Assembly: GCF_015062915.1 (NCBI RefSeq) | Contig: NZ_SUTJ01000008.1 | Coordinates: 23,885-87,884 of the forward strand | Origin: Methanobrevibacter thaueri | Lineage (GTDB): Archaea > Methanobacteriota > Methanobacteria > Methanobacteriales > Methanobacteriaceae | Length of the DNA: 64,000 nucleotides | Direction: 5' to 3' | In this document: positions 7,289-15,153 of the stretch, in pieces | Position numbering within the stretch: position 1 is the stretch's first letter | Layout: every line of letters starts with the position of its first letter | Made by a program: the position numbers and the translations under genes | The notes under the pieces: generated by a model | Seen by the model: only the letters and a program-made list of their open reading frames with translations | Database searches by the model: none | Told to the model about the DNA's origin: nothing

Positions 7289-7995
7289 AATTGTCAAAGT
7301 CAAAGATAAACACTTACATGAAATGCCCATTGGAGTTCAAGTTCCAATACATTGAGGAAAGAAAGGCCGAACCGAACAAGTACATGGCACTGGGCAGTGA
7401 CGTTCACCTGATAGCCGAGAAGTTTGCAGAAAAGTTCGGTGATGAGCTTGACGGCGTGGATATTGATAATGAACTCCTTAAAATCACCCATGAGCTTGAT
7501 TTTAGCTATGATTTATCCAATCACATTGAAAACCTCGGGAAATTCTTCAGGGAAGTCTTTGTTGACAATGACTATAAGCTCTACAGCCAGGAGGAGTACC
7601 TGCTTGATGAGGAGCATCGCTTTTCAGGAATCTGCGACATCATTTTAGAGGATGAAAACGGTGACTTGACCGTCATTGACTACAAGACCGGCAATTCCAG
7701 CTCATTTTCCAAGTACCGCAGGGAACTGTGCTACTATAAGCTTCTTGTTGAGAATGTCTATGACAAGAACGTAACAACCGTTGGAGTTTTCTTTACTAAA
7801 AACGGCCGTTTGAGACTGCTTGACGTTGAGGATGAGGAAAACAAGCGCAAGTTCCTGCATTCACGTGAAATCGATGAGGCAATCGACACCTTCTATTTTG
7901 TGAGAAGGGAAGTCAACAAGGGCAATTTCTATGCCAAGCCACAGTTCTTGTGCAGGTTCTGCACATACAATGATATCTGCGACCATTACTATTAA
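7285..7995 (+). CDS. PD-(D/E)XK nuclease, RecB/Cas4-like, with Fe-S-type cysteines
   Basis: This 236-residue protein of the PDDEXK_1 superfamily opens with LSKSKINTYMKCPLEFKFQY, the QxxxY/SxSxxNxxxxCPxxF signature of RecB-like nucleases. The catalytic core is visible as HRFSGICDIILEDEN followed by TVIDYKTGN (D, then D-x-K). The C-terminus has CRFCTYNDIC. With the N-terminal Cys (residue 14) this gives the four cysteines used by AddB/Cas4-type enzymes to bind a [4Fe-4S] cluster. There is no cas gene or helicase nearby. Its partner is a glycosyltransferase overlapping by 4 bp, an odd pairing, so it probably serves DNA repair independently. Confidence 0.85.
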   Translation: MKLSKSKINTYMKCPLEFKFQYIEERKAEPNKYMALGSDVHLIAEKFAEKFGDELDGVDIDNELLKITHELDFSYDLSNHIENLGKFFREVFVDNDYKLYSQEEYLLDEEHRFSGICDIILEDENGDLTVIDYKTGNSSSFSKYRRELCYYKLLVENVYDKNVTTVGVFFTKNGRLRLLDVEDEENKRKFLHSREIDEAIDTFYFVRREVNKGNFYAKPQFLCRFCTYNDICDHYY

Positions 7996-7999
7996 AAAA

Positions 8000-8015
8000 T
8001 TTAGGCATACCTAAA
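8000..8015. terminator. Short hairpin between convergent genes
   Basis: TTTAGG (8000-8005) and CCTAAA (8010-8015) around CATA, placed between the nuclease stop (7995) and the NhaC terminator. AT-rich flanks on both sides make a bidirectional terminator possible. Confidence 0.4.
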
Positions 8016-8021
8016 AATTAT

Positions 8022-8068
8022 AAAAATTAAAAAAAATAATGAAGTTATGAGGAGGCTTCCTCAACTTC
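8022..8068 (-). terminator. Intrinsic terminator of the NhaC gene, stop codon inside the hairpin
   Basis: On the minus strand GAAGTT-GAGGA, loop AGCC, TCCTC-AT-AACTTC forms 6 plus 5 bp with a 2-base bulge (8041-8068). The TAA stop is part of it. ATTATTTTTTTTAATTTTT follows. Confidence 0.65.
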
Positions 8069-9781
8069 TTCAAAATCGACTTTTTCACCTAGTATTCTAA
8101 GTCCGATGAACATTACAACAACACCGATAGGAATACAGATGTACCATGGGATTCCTAATCCTGCTGGGATGTAACCGATGAATATTGCCACACATGCAAC
8201 GAATATTGCATAGTAGATTTGTGTTTGAACGTGATCAATGTGGTTACAGCTTGTTCCCATGGATGAGAGAATTGTTGTATCTGAAATCGGTGAACAGTGG
8301 TCTCCGAAAATAGCTCCGGTCAGTACACCACTTGTACATACGATTGTAAAGTTCATGTCACCAGTACTTACAGCCCATGCGAGCGGAATGGCCAATGGCA
8401 TCAAAATACTCATTGTACCATATGCTGTACCGGTTGCAAATGAAATCAAAGCACCTAAAATAAAGATAAGTGCAGGAACAATCCATGCAGGTATGGTACT
8501 GCTTAAAACACCAACCAGATAGTCAGCGGTTCCGACTTCACCGATAACTCCACCTAAGGACCATGCAAGAAGCAGGATTACACCAGTGATAACGATGGTT
8601 TTCATACCACCGATCCACTCGGAGATTGCATCCTCAATGGATAGGATTTGCTCACCGACTGCCATTACAATAGCCACGATGGAAGCGAGAAGTGCTGCCT
8701 GGAACAATGCGACGGAAGCGTCGGATTGAGATAATGCCTGGAAGATACCGTCAAATGATAATGGAGCGGTTTTCATCAAGGTGATTAAAGCCTGATCTTC
8801 CCCACCTAAAATGGTGGTGTATCCGCTCCAGTAGAATGCAATCAATGCACCGATAATAAGTGTTCCGATAGGGATGATTGCGTTCCAGATGGAGAGTTTG
8901 ATTCCTTCAACAGGTTTTACTTCATCAAAACCAGGTGCTTCAGGAACAATGATTTCCTCATTTTCTTTTCTAGCACGTGCTGCTTGTTCTGCTTTTTTCA
9001 TTGGACCGAATTCATATAAAGTCAATGCAGAAATAACAATGAACAGTAAGATAAATATATTGTAGAATCTGTATGGGATTGTTTGTAAGAAGATACCGAA
9101 TCCGGTTACGTTGGTTACGCCAACTGATTGGAAACCGGCTGCGATTAAACTAATTTCTAATCCAATCCAGGTAGATATGATTGCAATTCCCGCTACAGGA
9201 GCTGCAGTTGCGTCTACTACAAATGCTAATTTTTCTCTTGATACTTTAAGTTTATCCATAACAGGTCTCATGATCGGACCGACAATCAAGGAGTTTGCGT
9301 AATCGTCGAAGAAAACACATAATCCTAAAACCCATGTGAATAATTGAGCTTTTCTAGGAGTGTCTGCTCTTTTAGCGAATGCGTCAGCAAGAGCTTTTGC
9401 CCCACCCATTTTTGTAATCAGTTGGATAACTCCTCCAATGAGTAAACATTGAAGAATAATACCTGCATTCCATGGGTCTGCCATACAGGAGATGACTTGT
9501 GAACCTAAATCAAGGAATGCGTTGATTGCTGTTGATATGATGTTTAAATCGTTACAGCATAACATGAATTCTCCAACAAATACACCGATGAACAGTGACA
9601 ATACTGTCTCTTTTGTGATGAATGCCAAAGCAATAGCCACAAGAGGAGGTAATAGTGTTAATATACCGAATCTGACAGAATTATCAGCATCTGCTGGTGT
9701 TGAAGTAATCCATAATGATAAAACAAAAAGGAGTATAATAGAAACAGCTGTTATTAATCCTAATCTCATTTTTTCATTCAT
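8045..9781 (-). CDS. NhaC family Na+/H+ antiporter
   Basis: This is a 578-residue integral membrane protein with about a dozen hydrophobic segments, the first at residues 8-27 (LGLITAVSIILLFVLSLWIT). Family features include FFDDYANSLIVGPIMRPVMD (about residues 157-176), with the conserved acidic pair in a membrane segment, and late GAIFGDHCSPISDTTILSSM, characteristic of NhaC/YuiF-type transporters. Methanogens need Na+ and pH balance because methyl transfer is coupled to a Na+ gradient, so an antiporter role in the cytoplasmic membrane is likely. Some members of the superfamily instead exchange organic acids or amino acids. It is a single-gene unit; I see no operator or riboswitch in the AT-rich 238 bases before it. 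Confidence 0.85.
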   Translation of the reverse strand: MNEKMRLGLITAVSIILLFVLSLWITSTPADADNSVRFGILTLLPPLVAIALAFITKETVLSLFIGVFVGEFMLCCNDLNIISTAINAFLDLGSQVISCMADPWNAGIILQCLLIGGVIQLITKMGGAKALADAFAKRADTPRKAQLFTWVLGLCVFFDDYANSLIVGPIMRPVMDKLKVSREKLAFVVDATAAPVAGIAIISTWIGLEISLIAAGFQSVGVTNVTGFGIFLQTIPYRFYNIFILLFIVISALTLYEFGPMKKAEQAARARKENEEIIVPEAPGFDEVKPVEGIKLSIWNAIIPIGTLIIGALIAFYWSGYTTILGGEDQALITLMKTAPLSFDGIFQALSQSDASVALFQAALLASIVAIVMAVGEQILSIEDAISEWIGGMKTIVITGVILLLAWSLGGVIGEVGTADYLVGVLSSTIPAWIVPALIFILGALISFATGTAYGTMSILMPLAIPLAWAVSTGDMNFTIVCTSGVLTGAIFGDHCSPISDTTILSSMGTSCNHIDHVQTQIYYAIFVACVAIFIGYIPAGLGIPWYICIPIGVVVMFIGLRILGEKVDFEEVEEASS

Positions 9782-9984
9782 TTATTATCACACCATTTTT
9801 TCCTATACATTTCAAATTTCCATTATAAGTCAGAAATAACTTACCATGTACATTTTAATATTGTTTTTAATAATATAAAAAGATTATAATTTAAAAATCA
9901 TATTAAACTTGAAAATAATTTATAGAATATTGAATAAAATGAACAATTTCATAAAATTATATGTTAAAATATTTAATAATAAAA

Positions 9985-10042
9985 AAAATATAAAATAATA
10001 GTTAAAATTTTGAAAAAATTCATTGCCTGTTAATTTTTTCAA
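9985..10042 (-). terminator. Intrinsic terminator of the GNAT/zinc-ribbon gene
   Basis: TTGAAAAAATT (10010-10020) pairs perfectly with AATTTTTTCAA (10032-10042) around 11 bases that contain most of the TGA stop (10020-10022). T-rich sequence follows on the minus strand. Confidence 0.55.
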
Positions 10043-11444
10043 TGATTTCCGAAATAAACTCATCATCCTCAAACTGCTTTAGATAATCAAGGCATATCTC
10101 AACCGGTGCCAAATCGCTGTGCTCATAGAAATAATTTTCAAAATCGGTGTAGTCGATTATGTCCATCTCATACTTTTCCCAGAAGTTGAGGGGGTGATTG
10201 TCCAGAAACTCATAACCGTTGTATGTGATGTGGCCATCTTTAAAATAATTTTTCTTTTCGAGAAAATCCTTCAATTTGTCCCAATTAACATTGTAATTGT
10301 TTTCAATTGTGTAAATGCAATATTCAAGCTCAATTTTCTCCTCAACCAACCTTAAAAACTTATAGGCAATGAATCTGATGTCCTCCTTGAACTCGCCATC
10401 AGATGGATGAATATACTTGATAAGGTCACTTTCCACCTCATCCGGATCATATTCAAGGTTTATTCCGCAGAAATGGCAGAACCTGTCATGGTCATCAATC
10501 GGCATGCTGCAGTAGGGACACACTTCATCGTGTGATGTTATGGATGGTATCGGATTTTCATTGAAAAGATAAGCAAGCCTTATCATCAGTGACTCGTTTA
10601 GAATCATTCCTGCCTCATATTCCTCCCTGATTTGCCTTTTTATCGCTAGTGCCTTGCTTTCGGTGACATGGGCATCATCCACAAGGGATTCAATATATGC
10701 AGAGAAATTATCATCATCGCCAATGATTTCCTCAAGAGTGTAGTTTTTAATCGGAAGGTTTTCCTCAAGCCTTAAAACCGCATTCATCAGCTCAACATCA
10801 TTATCCTTGAAAAAACCAATGATATCTGCGACATACTCATCGTTAACCTCATTAAAGCAGTCATAATGGGCAATATCATCATTCAACGGGGCACTGTATG
10901 CAATGTGGCCCTTGTTGATGTCCAGTATGTGAATGCATCCGCACAGGCTCAAGTCATAGAAATGTGTTGAAAGCTCATCAGTGCCATAGTCAGTGTTTGA
11001 AAGCACATGAACACCAGGCACGATGAATTCCAATGCGCTTGCAACGATATTGTCATTTACCTTTTGGGCAAAGCCGTATTTGATTAACAGCTCAACAACA
11101 AGTCTTGTCGGCTCCATGATGCTTGGCTTGTTGTGCTCCTCCATGGTCTTGAGGATTTCAGATAAAAACAGTCCGTTTCCACGGTATTGCGGCAAAACAT
11201 AGATGTTGTTCAATGCTGCGGTGATGAATTCCCTTGAAAAGTCATATGAGCAGAATCCCACAACCTTCTTTTCAAAAACCAGTTCCTTAAAGAGGTTGCA
11301 TTCATCATATTTAAGGACAAAACCCTCCTTTTCAATGGAATCGTAGATATAAGAGTAATGTTCCTTCAAAATCTCAACGACATTTATGATGTCTTCGCTC
11401 AAAAATACCCTTTGGGCATTAGTGTCCTTTTCAATAATATTCAT
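10020..11444 (-). CDS. GNAT-like acetyltransferase domain fused to a zinc-ribbon, uncharacterised
   Basis: This is a 474-residue soluble protein. Residues about 20-140 resemble a GNAT domain: KKVVGFCSYDF, then NNIYVLPQYRGNGLFLSEIL, where the Q-x-x-G-x-G/A acetyl-CoA loop appears as QYRGNG. A mainly helical middle follows. Near residue 310 a zinc-ribbon CPYCSMPIDDHDRFCHFCG is clear. The remaining C-terminal part is acidic and helical with no motif I recognise. The start at 11444 follows AAGGAAT. The target is unknown; the ribbon suggests nucleic-acid or protein binding (inference). A palindrome at 11571-11585 lies in the region upstream. I know no named family with this exact architecture. Confidence 0.6.
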   Translation of the reverse strand: MNIIEKDTNAQRVFLSEDIINVVEILKEHYSYIYDSIEKEGFVLKYDECNLFKELVFEKKVVGFCSYDFSREFITAALNNIYVLPQYRGNGLFLSEILKTMEEHNKPSIMEPTRLVVELLIKYGFAQKVNDNIVASALEFIVPGVHVLSNTDYGTDELSTHFYDLSLCGCIHILDINKGHIAYSAPLNDDIAHYDCFNEVNDEYVADIIGFFKDNDVELMNAVLRLEENLPIKNYTLEEIIGDDDNFSAYIESLVDDAHVTESKALAIKRQIREEYEAGMILNESLMIRLAYLFNENPIPSITSHDEVCPYCSMPIDDHDRFCHFCGINLEYDPDEVESDLIKYIHPSDGEFKEDIRFIAYKFLRLVEEKIELEYCIYTIENNYNVNWDKLKDFLEKKNYFKDGHITYNGYEFLDNHPLNFWEKYEMDIIDYTDFENYFYEHSDLAPVEICLDYLKQFEDDEFISEIIEKINRQ

Positions 11445-11570
11445 TTATATTCCTTATTAAATCACTTAATTTAAATTAAGAATTGATTATATATAAATTA
11501 TTCGGTTAAAAATTTTGTTTTAACTAAAAAATAAGCAAATATTTAGTTATTGCTAAAAATAAGATTAAAA

Positions 11571-11585
11571 TTTAGTATTACTAAA
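11571..11585. repeat. Perfect TTTAGTA-T-TACTAAA palindrome
   Basis: A 15-base palindrome about 55 bases past the stop of the protease-adhesin gene and 127 bases before the GNAT gene start. A looser copy (TTTAG-TTATTG-CTAAA) is adjacent at about 11542-11557. T-rich sequence on its minus-strand downstream side suits a secondary terminator; an operator is the alternative. Confidence 0.35.
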
Positions 11586-11607
11586 ACTCAAATCATTTTA
11601 AATTTGA

Positions 11608-11650
11608 AAAAAAATAGAAAAAAAGAAATAAAATTGACTTTTATTTCTTT
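11608..11650 (-). terminator. Intrinsic terminator of the protease-adhesin gene, stop codon inside the stem
   Basis: AAAGAAATAAAA (11622-11633) and TTTTATTTCTTT (11639-11650) form a perfect 12-bp stem with a 5-base loop. The stop codon (11641-11643) is inside. TTTTTCTATTTTTTTT follows on the minus strand. Confidence 0.65.
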
Positions 11651-14600
11651 ACGGTTATCTTATTTGAAATTTTTACCTTGCCATAGCTTGTTTTAATGGT
11701 GTATTTGCCGATTTTGAGTTTTTTGACCTTGATTTTGGCAATTCCCTTCTTGTTTGTTTTGGCAGTGTATTTCTTATTTTTAATTTTAAAGGTGATCTTT
11801 TTACCTTTTAAAGCCTTTCCATTGGAATTAACCAGCTTGGCTGTGAACTTCAACACCTTGCCTTTTTTAATGGATTTGTTTTTGGCAGTCAAAGTAGGTT
11901 TAACAAGTATCTTATTGGATACTTTAAATCCTTTATAAGTAACAGTGCCCCCATATGTTTTTGCAGCCAATTTATTCAATTTAACGCTTGCAAATCCATT
12001 CTTATCGGTTTTTGCCCAATAGGATTTTGCACCAATCACGATTTTTACTGATTGGCCTTTGACAGGTTTGCCATAGTCATCAAGAGCCTTGACCTTAAAG
12101 ACCTTATTGGCCCCATAGTACATGACAATGTTTTTATTGCCGCTTAAACGAGGAACAATCTGAATAGTCTGGGAAGTGTTTTCACCATTGGCAGGGTTAA
12201 TGACTGTTACGCCATATTTACCAGCGTTCAGTTTTAAATTAAGCAAAATAACTCCATTGGCATCACTGCTTAGGTTATGCTGCTTATTTGCCACATCAAT
12301 CATCATTGTTTTGCCGACAATCGGATTTCCAAACTGATCTTTCAAGATGATCCTGTAGTTTGAATTATAGGTGTAAACATTGCCTTGAGCCAATTCTACT
12401 TTTAAGAGAATCTCCAATTCCTGATTTGCATGAGATGAATTGTAATTGTCTCCATTATAATTCACATCAATTGCATAAACACCATCAATGAGACTGAAAG
12501 GCAGTTCGGCTTCACCATCATTGAGCTTTAACACTTGAGTTTGATTGTTAAACTCAACAGTAACTTCACCGGTTTTTACAGGGTTGTTGAATTGATCAAC
12601 AACATTTATTTTAATCTTGTTGCCGTTAACGGTGATTGTGGCTGTAGTGTTATAATCCGCTAAAACTGTGAATGCCTTTATGCATGCAACTTGTGACTTA
12701 TAGGTATGCAATGCATAGGTTTTTTGCAGATAGAACAGGTCCTGCCAATTTTGACCGTCATAGCTTACATATGATATTTCCGGATAATATATTGCCTTGT
12801 TCAGTGAAGCGATTTCGGATATTGGGACACTGGACAACTTGTCTGAGGTTGTGTTGAACACGATTTCAAACACGTCACCAACATATAAAGGTATGATGTC
12901 ATCCAGGTGGAATGTGTAGTATCCTGCCTGGGAAGTCCCGCTTTTGGTGGTTTTCAATACATTGTTGACATAAACGGAAAATGTCCAGTTTGTCAACTTC
13001 TCAAAGTATGTTGACACACCGGAGAGTATTTCATTGTCTGTTGCGGTGAACTTGTTCTTATACCAGACTTCAGTCCTGTCATCATGCAGGTAATCTGTCT
13101 TTCCAGCTATATCATACTGGTAATTCTTGTCATATTTTATAGTGTCGTTTAAAATAAATGTATAAGCGATGCCTTCAACGCCAGGTTTTGCGAAGGACTC
13201 ATCATAATATGACACGTAGAAGTAACCATTATCACCCCAATTTGGACCCCAGCTGTTCTTCACTATCCATGCACCATCGCCTGCAGCATAGCTTCCAAAG
13301 TAGAAATTGTCCCTTGAGTATGTGTCATTCCATCCCACAATTGTCACTGCATGGTTTGAAGGATACAATGCCCATGTGAAATAGTCCTTACCATTGTTCA
13401 GATAATAGTTGTCAAAGTATATTGAGGTTCCAACCGCACCATATTTCAAGATAGCGGTTTTTATCGCATCATTGTCTGTGTAATTGTCCCTTTTTAAAAA
13501 CAGTATGTTTTGGATATGTAAAATACTGTTCAAGACAGGTGATAAAACTGATTTGTCATCGAACAAGTCTGAAGTTTCATTTACAGGACCAAGCCAACTT
13601 GCGAAATAACCGAACGGCATGGCATCATATCCCCCTTCATTGGTGTCCATTTTCCAGCCGTAATCGGAATACAGTGCAATCAGGTTTTTCATGTTTTCCT
13701 CTGACAAGTCGAATTCTGTTCCTGTTGCCTTTTTAAGGCAGGACTCTAAAACCGCCATGGCAGTGAATGCCCAGCAGTTACCGCTTGACTGTTGGTCTTT
13801 AACATGGGATACCAGTCCTTCATCCACTAAGCTGTAATAGCTTGGAATGTCGGTGACGTCAATGTCATCAACATTATAGATTGTATAGTTTTCACCACCT
13901 AAATGGACGTTTAAATCCTTGGTGTCAATATAATCCTTGTCTATTGGAGCATTGTTATTGCTATAATGATTGTTCTTTATAGGCAATCTCAATTTGCTTA
14001 AAAGAGCATATACTGCTCCCGCCTGAACTTTGGCATTGTTGTTTTCAAATGAATTGGAAAGCAATACCACATCTGTGGAATTGTCAATGAATAATGCTCC
14101 GCCATTGCGGGCAGAGTTATTGTTGAACACTCCGTATGTGGATGCAAAAGTTCCGTACATATGATAAACGGCTCCACCGTCCCATTTTGCGGAGTTATTA
14201 TAAAACTTATTGTAGTTTAATGTGACGGCACTGTTTAATGTGGTTATTGCACCTCCAAATGTTGCAGAGCAGTTAATGAAATCAGTGTGGTCAACATTAA
14301 GTGGAGATGACTTGATATAGATTGCACCTCCAGCATCATCAATAGTATAATCCTTAATGAATTTTGATCTTGAAATAGTTACATCTGCTGTGTTTTCACA
14401 GGCTATGGCTCCACCGAAATTATATGCATAGTTGTTTATGAACCTGGAATTTGATACGCTCAAATAGCCTGCACCCATGTAAATTGCTCCACCGTAGACT
14501 GCGTAGCCTCCTTCGAATGTGCAGTTGTTTATTGTCACTTTGGAATTAGCGTTCAAGTCGGATGTGTATATTGAGCCTCCATAATTATTTCCATAACTGT

Positions 14601-15099
14601 CCGGTGAGCTTCCGTATCCATATTTAAAAATGGTGTTTGTGGCATCAAGGTTTCCTGAGTTTGTAATTGACAAATCCATTAATGTAACATTGGTCAATGT
14701 TAAAAGGGAGTTGACCCTTAATCCGACGCCATCATAATTGATTATTGTCTCGGCAGGATTTGATCCGATAATGTTTACCTGTTCGATTGCCTTATAATTA
14801 TCCAGGTTATATTCTCCATTGGCCAAATGGATATTGCAGTTTCCCTTAATTCTTTCCACAGTCAGATATTTATATGGATTTTGTGATGATCCATCACCAT
14901 TGTCGTTTTCCAGTGATGCATCGAAATAATAATCGTTATTAGCGGTTAATGTGTCATCATGATAATCTATTGCAATGGTTGTCTGGTTGTCATCGAGCTG
15001 AACCGTGTCAGCTGTCTGGTTATTTATTGCATAGCTTGACGGAATTATAAATATCAAAAGCAATAATGTCATTAGAATAATTTTTTGATATTCAGCCAT
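11641..15099 (-). CDS. Secreted adhesin-like protein with papain-family (C1) cysteine protease domain
   Basis: This protein has 1152 residues. A signal peptide (MAEYQKIILMTLLLLIFIIP, cleaved near SYA) is followed by a parallel beta-helix region (about 50-390) with repeated GGAIY/GGA motifs. A C1 peptidase domain follows (about 415-690). Its catalytic Cys lies in SSGNCWAFTA (about 442) with the preceding Gln in KDQQSSG, His in SNHAVTIVGW (about 582), and Asn in VKNSWGPNWGDNGYFY (about 614), so the full triad is present. Then come Ig-like repeats and a lysine-rich Ig-like tail shared with the neighbouring giant protein. There is no C-terminal membrane anchor; the cationic tail may hold it in the pseudomurein wall (inference). 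It is a single-gene unit with its own terminator. It could cleave host, bacterial or self surface proteins. Confidence 0.88.
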   Translation of the reverse strand: MAEYQKIILMTLLLLIFIIPSSYAINNQTADTVQLDDNQTTIAIDYHDDTLTANNDYYFDASLENDNGDGSSQNPYKYLTVERIKGNCNIHLANGEYNLDNYKAIEQVNIIGSNPAETIINYDGVGLRVNSLLTLTNVTLMDLSITNSGNLDATNTIFKYGYGSSPDSYGNNYGGSIYTSDLNANSKVTINNCTFEGGYAVYGGAIYMGAGYLSVSNSRFINNYAYNFGGAIACENTADVTISRSKFIKDYTIDDAGGAIYIKSSPLNVDHTDFINCSATFGGAITTLNSAVTLNYNKFYNNSAKWDGGAVYHMYGTFASTYGVFNNNSARNGGALFIDNSTDVVLLSNSFENNNAKVQAGAVYALLSKLRLPIKNNHYSNNNAPIDKDYIDTKDLNVHLGGENYTIYNVDDIDVTDIPSYYSLVDEGLVSHVKDQQSSGNCWAFTAMAVLESCLKKATGTEFDLSEENMKNLIALYSDYGWKMDTNEGGYDAMPFGYFASWLGPVNETSDLFDDKSVLSPVLNSILHIQNILFLKRDNYTDNDAIKTAILKYGAVGTSIYFDNYYLNNGKDYFTWALYPSNHAVTIVGWNDTYSRDNFYFGSYAAGDGAWIVKNSWGPNWGDNGYFYVSYYDESFAKPGVEGIAYTFILNDTIKYDKNYQYDIAGKTDYLHDDRTEVWYKNKFTATDNEILSGVSTYFEKLTNWTFSVYVNNVLKTTKSGTSQAGYYTFHLDDIIPLYVGDVFEIVFNTTSDKLSSVPISEIASLNKAIYYPEISYVSYDGQNWQDLFYLQKTYALHTYKSQVACIKAFTVLADYNTTATITVNGNKIKINVVDQFNNPVKTGEVTVEFNNQTQVLKLNDGEAELPFSLIDGVYAIDVNYNGDNYNSSHANQELEILLKVELAQGNVYTYNSNYRIILKDQFGNPIVGKTMMIDVANKQHNLSSDANGVILLNLKLNAGKYGVTVINPANGENTSQTIQIVPRLSGNKNIVMYYGANKVFKVKALDDYGKPVKGQSVKIVIGAKSYWAKTDKNGFASVKLNKLAAKTYGGTVTYKGFKVSNKILVKPTLTAKNKSIKKGKVLKFTAKLVNSNGKALKGKKITFKIKNKKYTAKTNKKGIAKIKVKKLKIGKYTIKTSYGKVKISNKITVKK

Positions 15100-15110
15100 T
15101 TTTTCATTCC

Positions 15111-15153
15111 CCCAAAAAAAGAAAAATAAATAGAGATTAAGTATAATCCCTAT
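15111..15153 (-). terminator. Intrinsic terminator of the giant adhesin gene, stop codon inside the stem
   Basis: On the minus strand ATAGGGATTA, loop TACT, TAATCTCTAT is a 10-bp stem with one G-T pair (15130-15153). The TAG stop (15150-15152) is inside. TTATTTTTCTTTTTTT follows. The two adjacent adhesin genes are therefore separate units. Confidence 0.65.
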
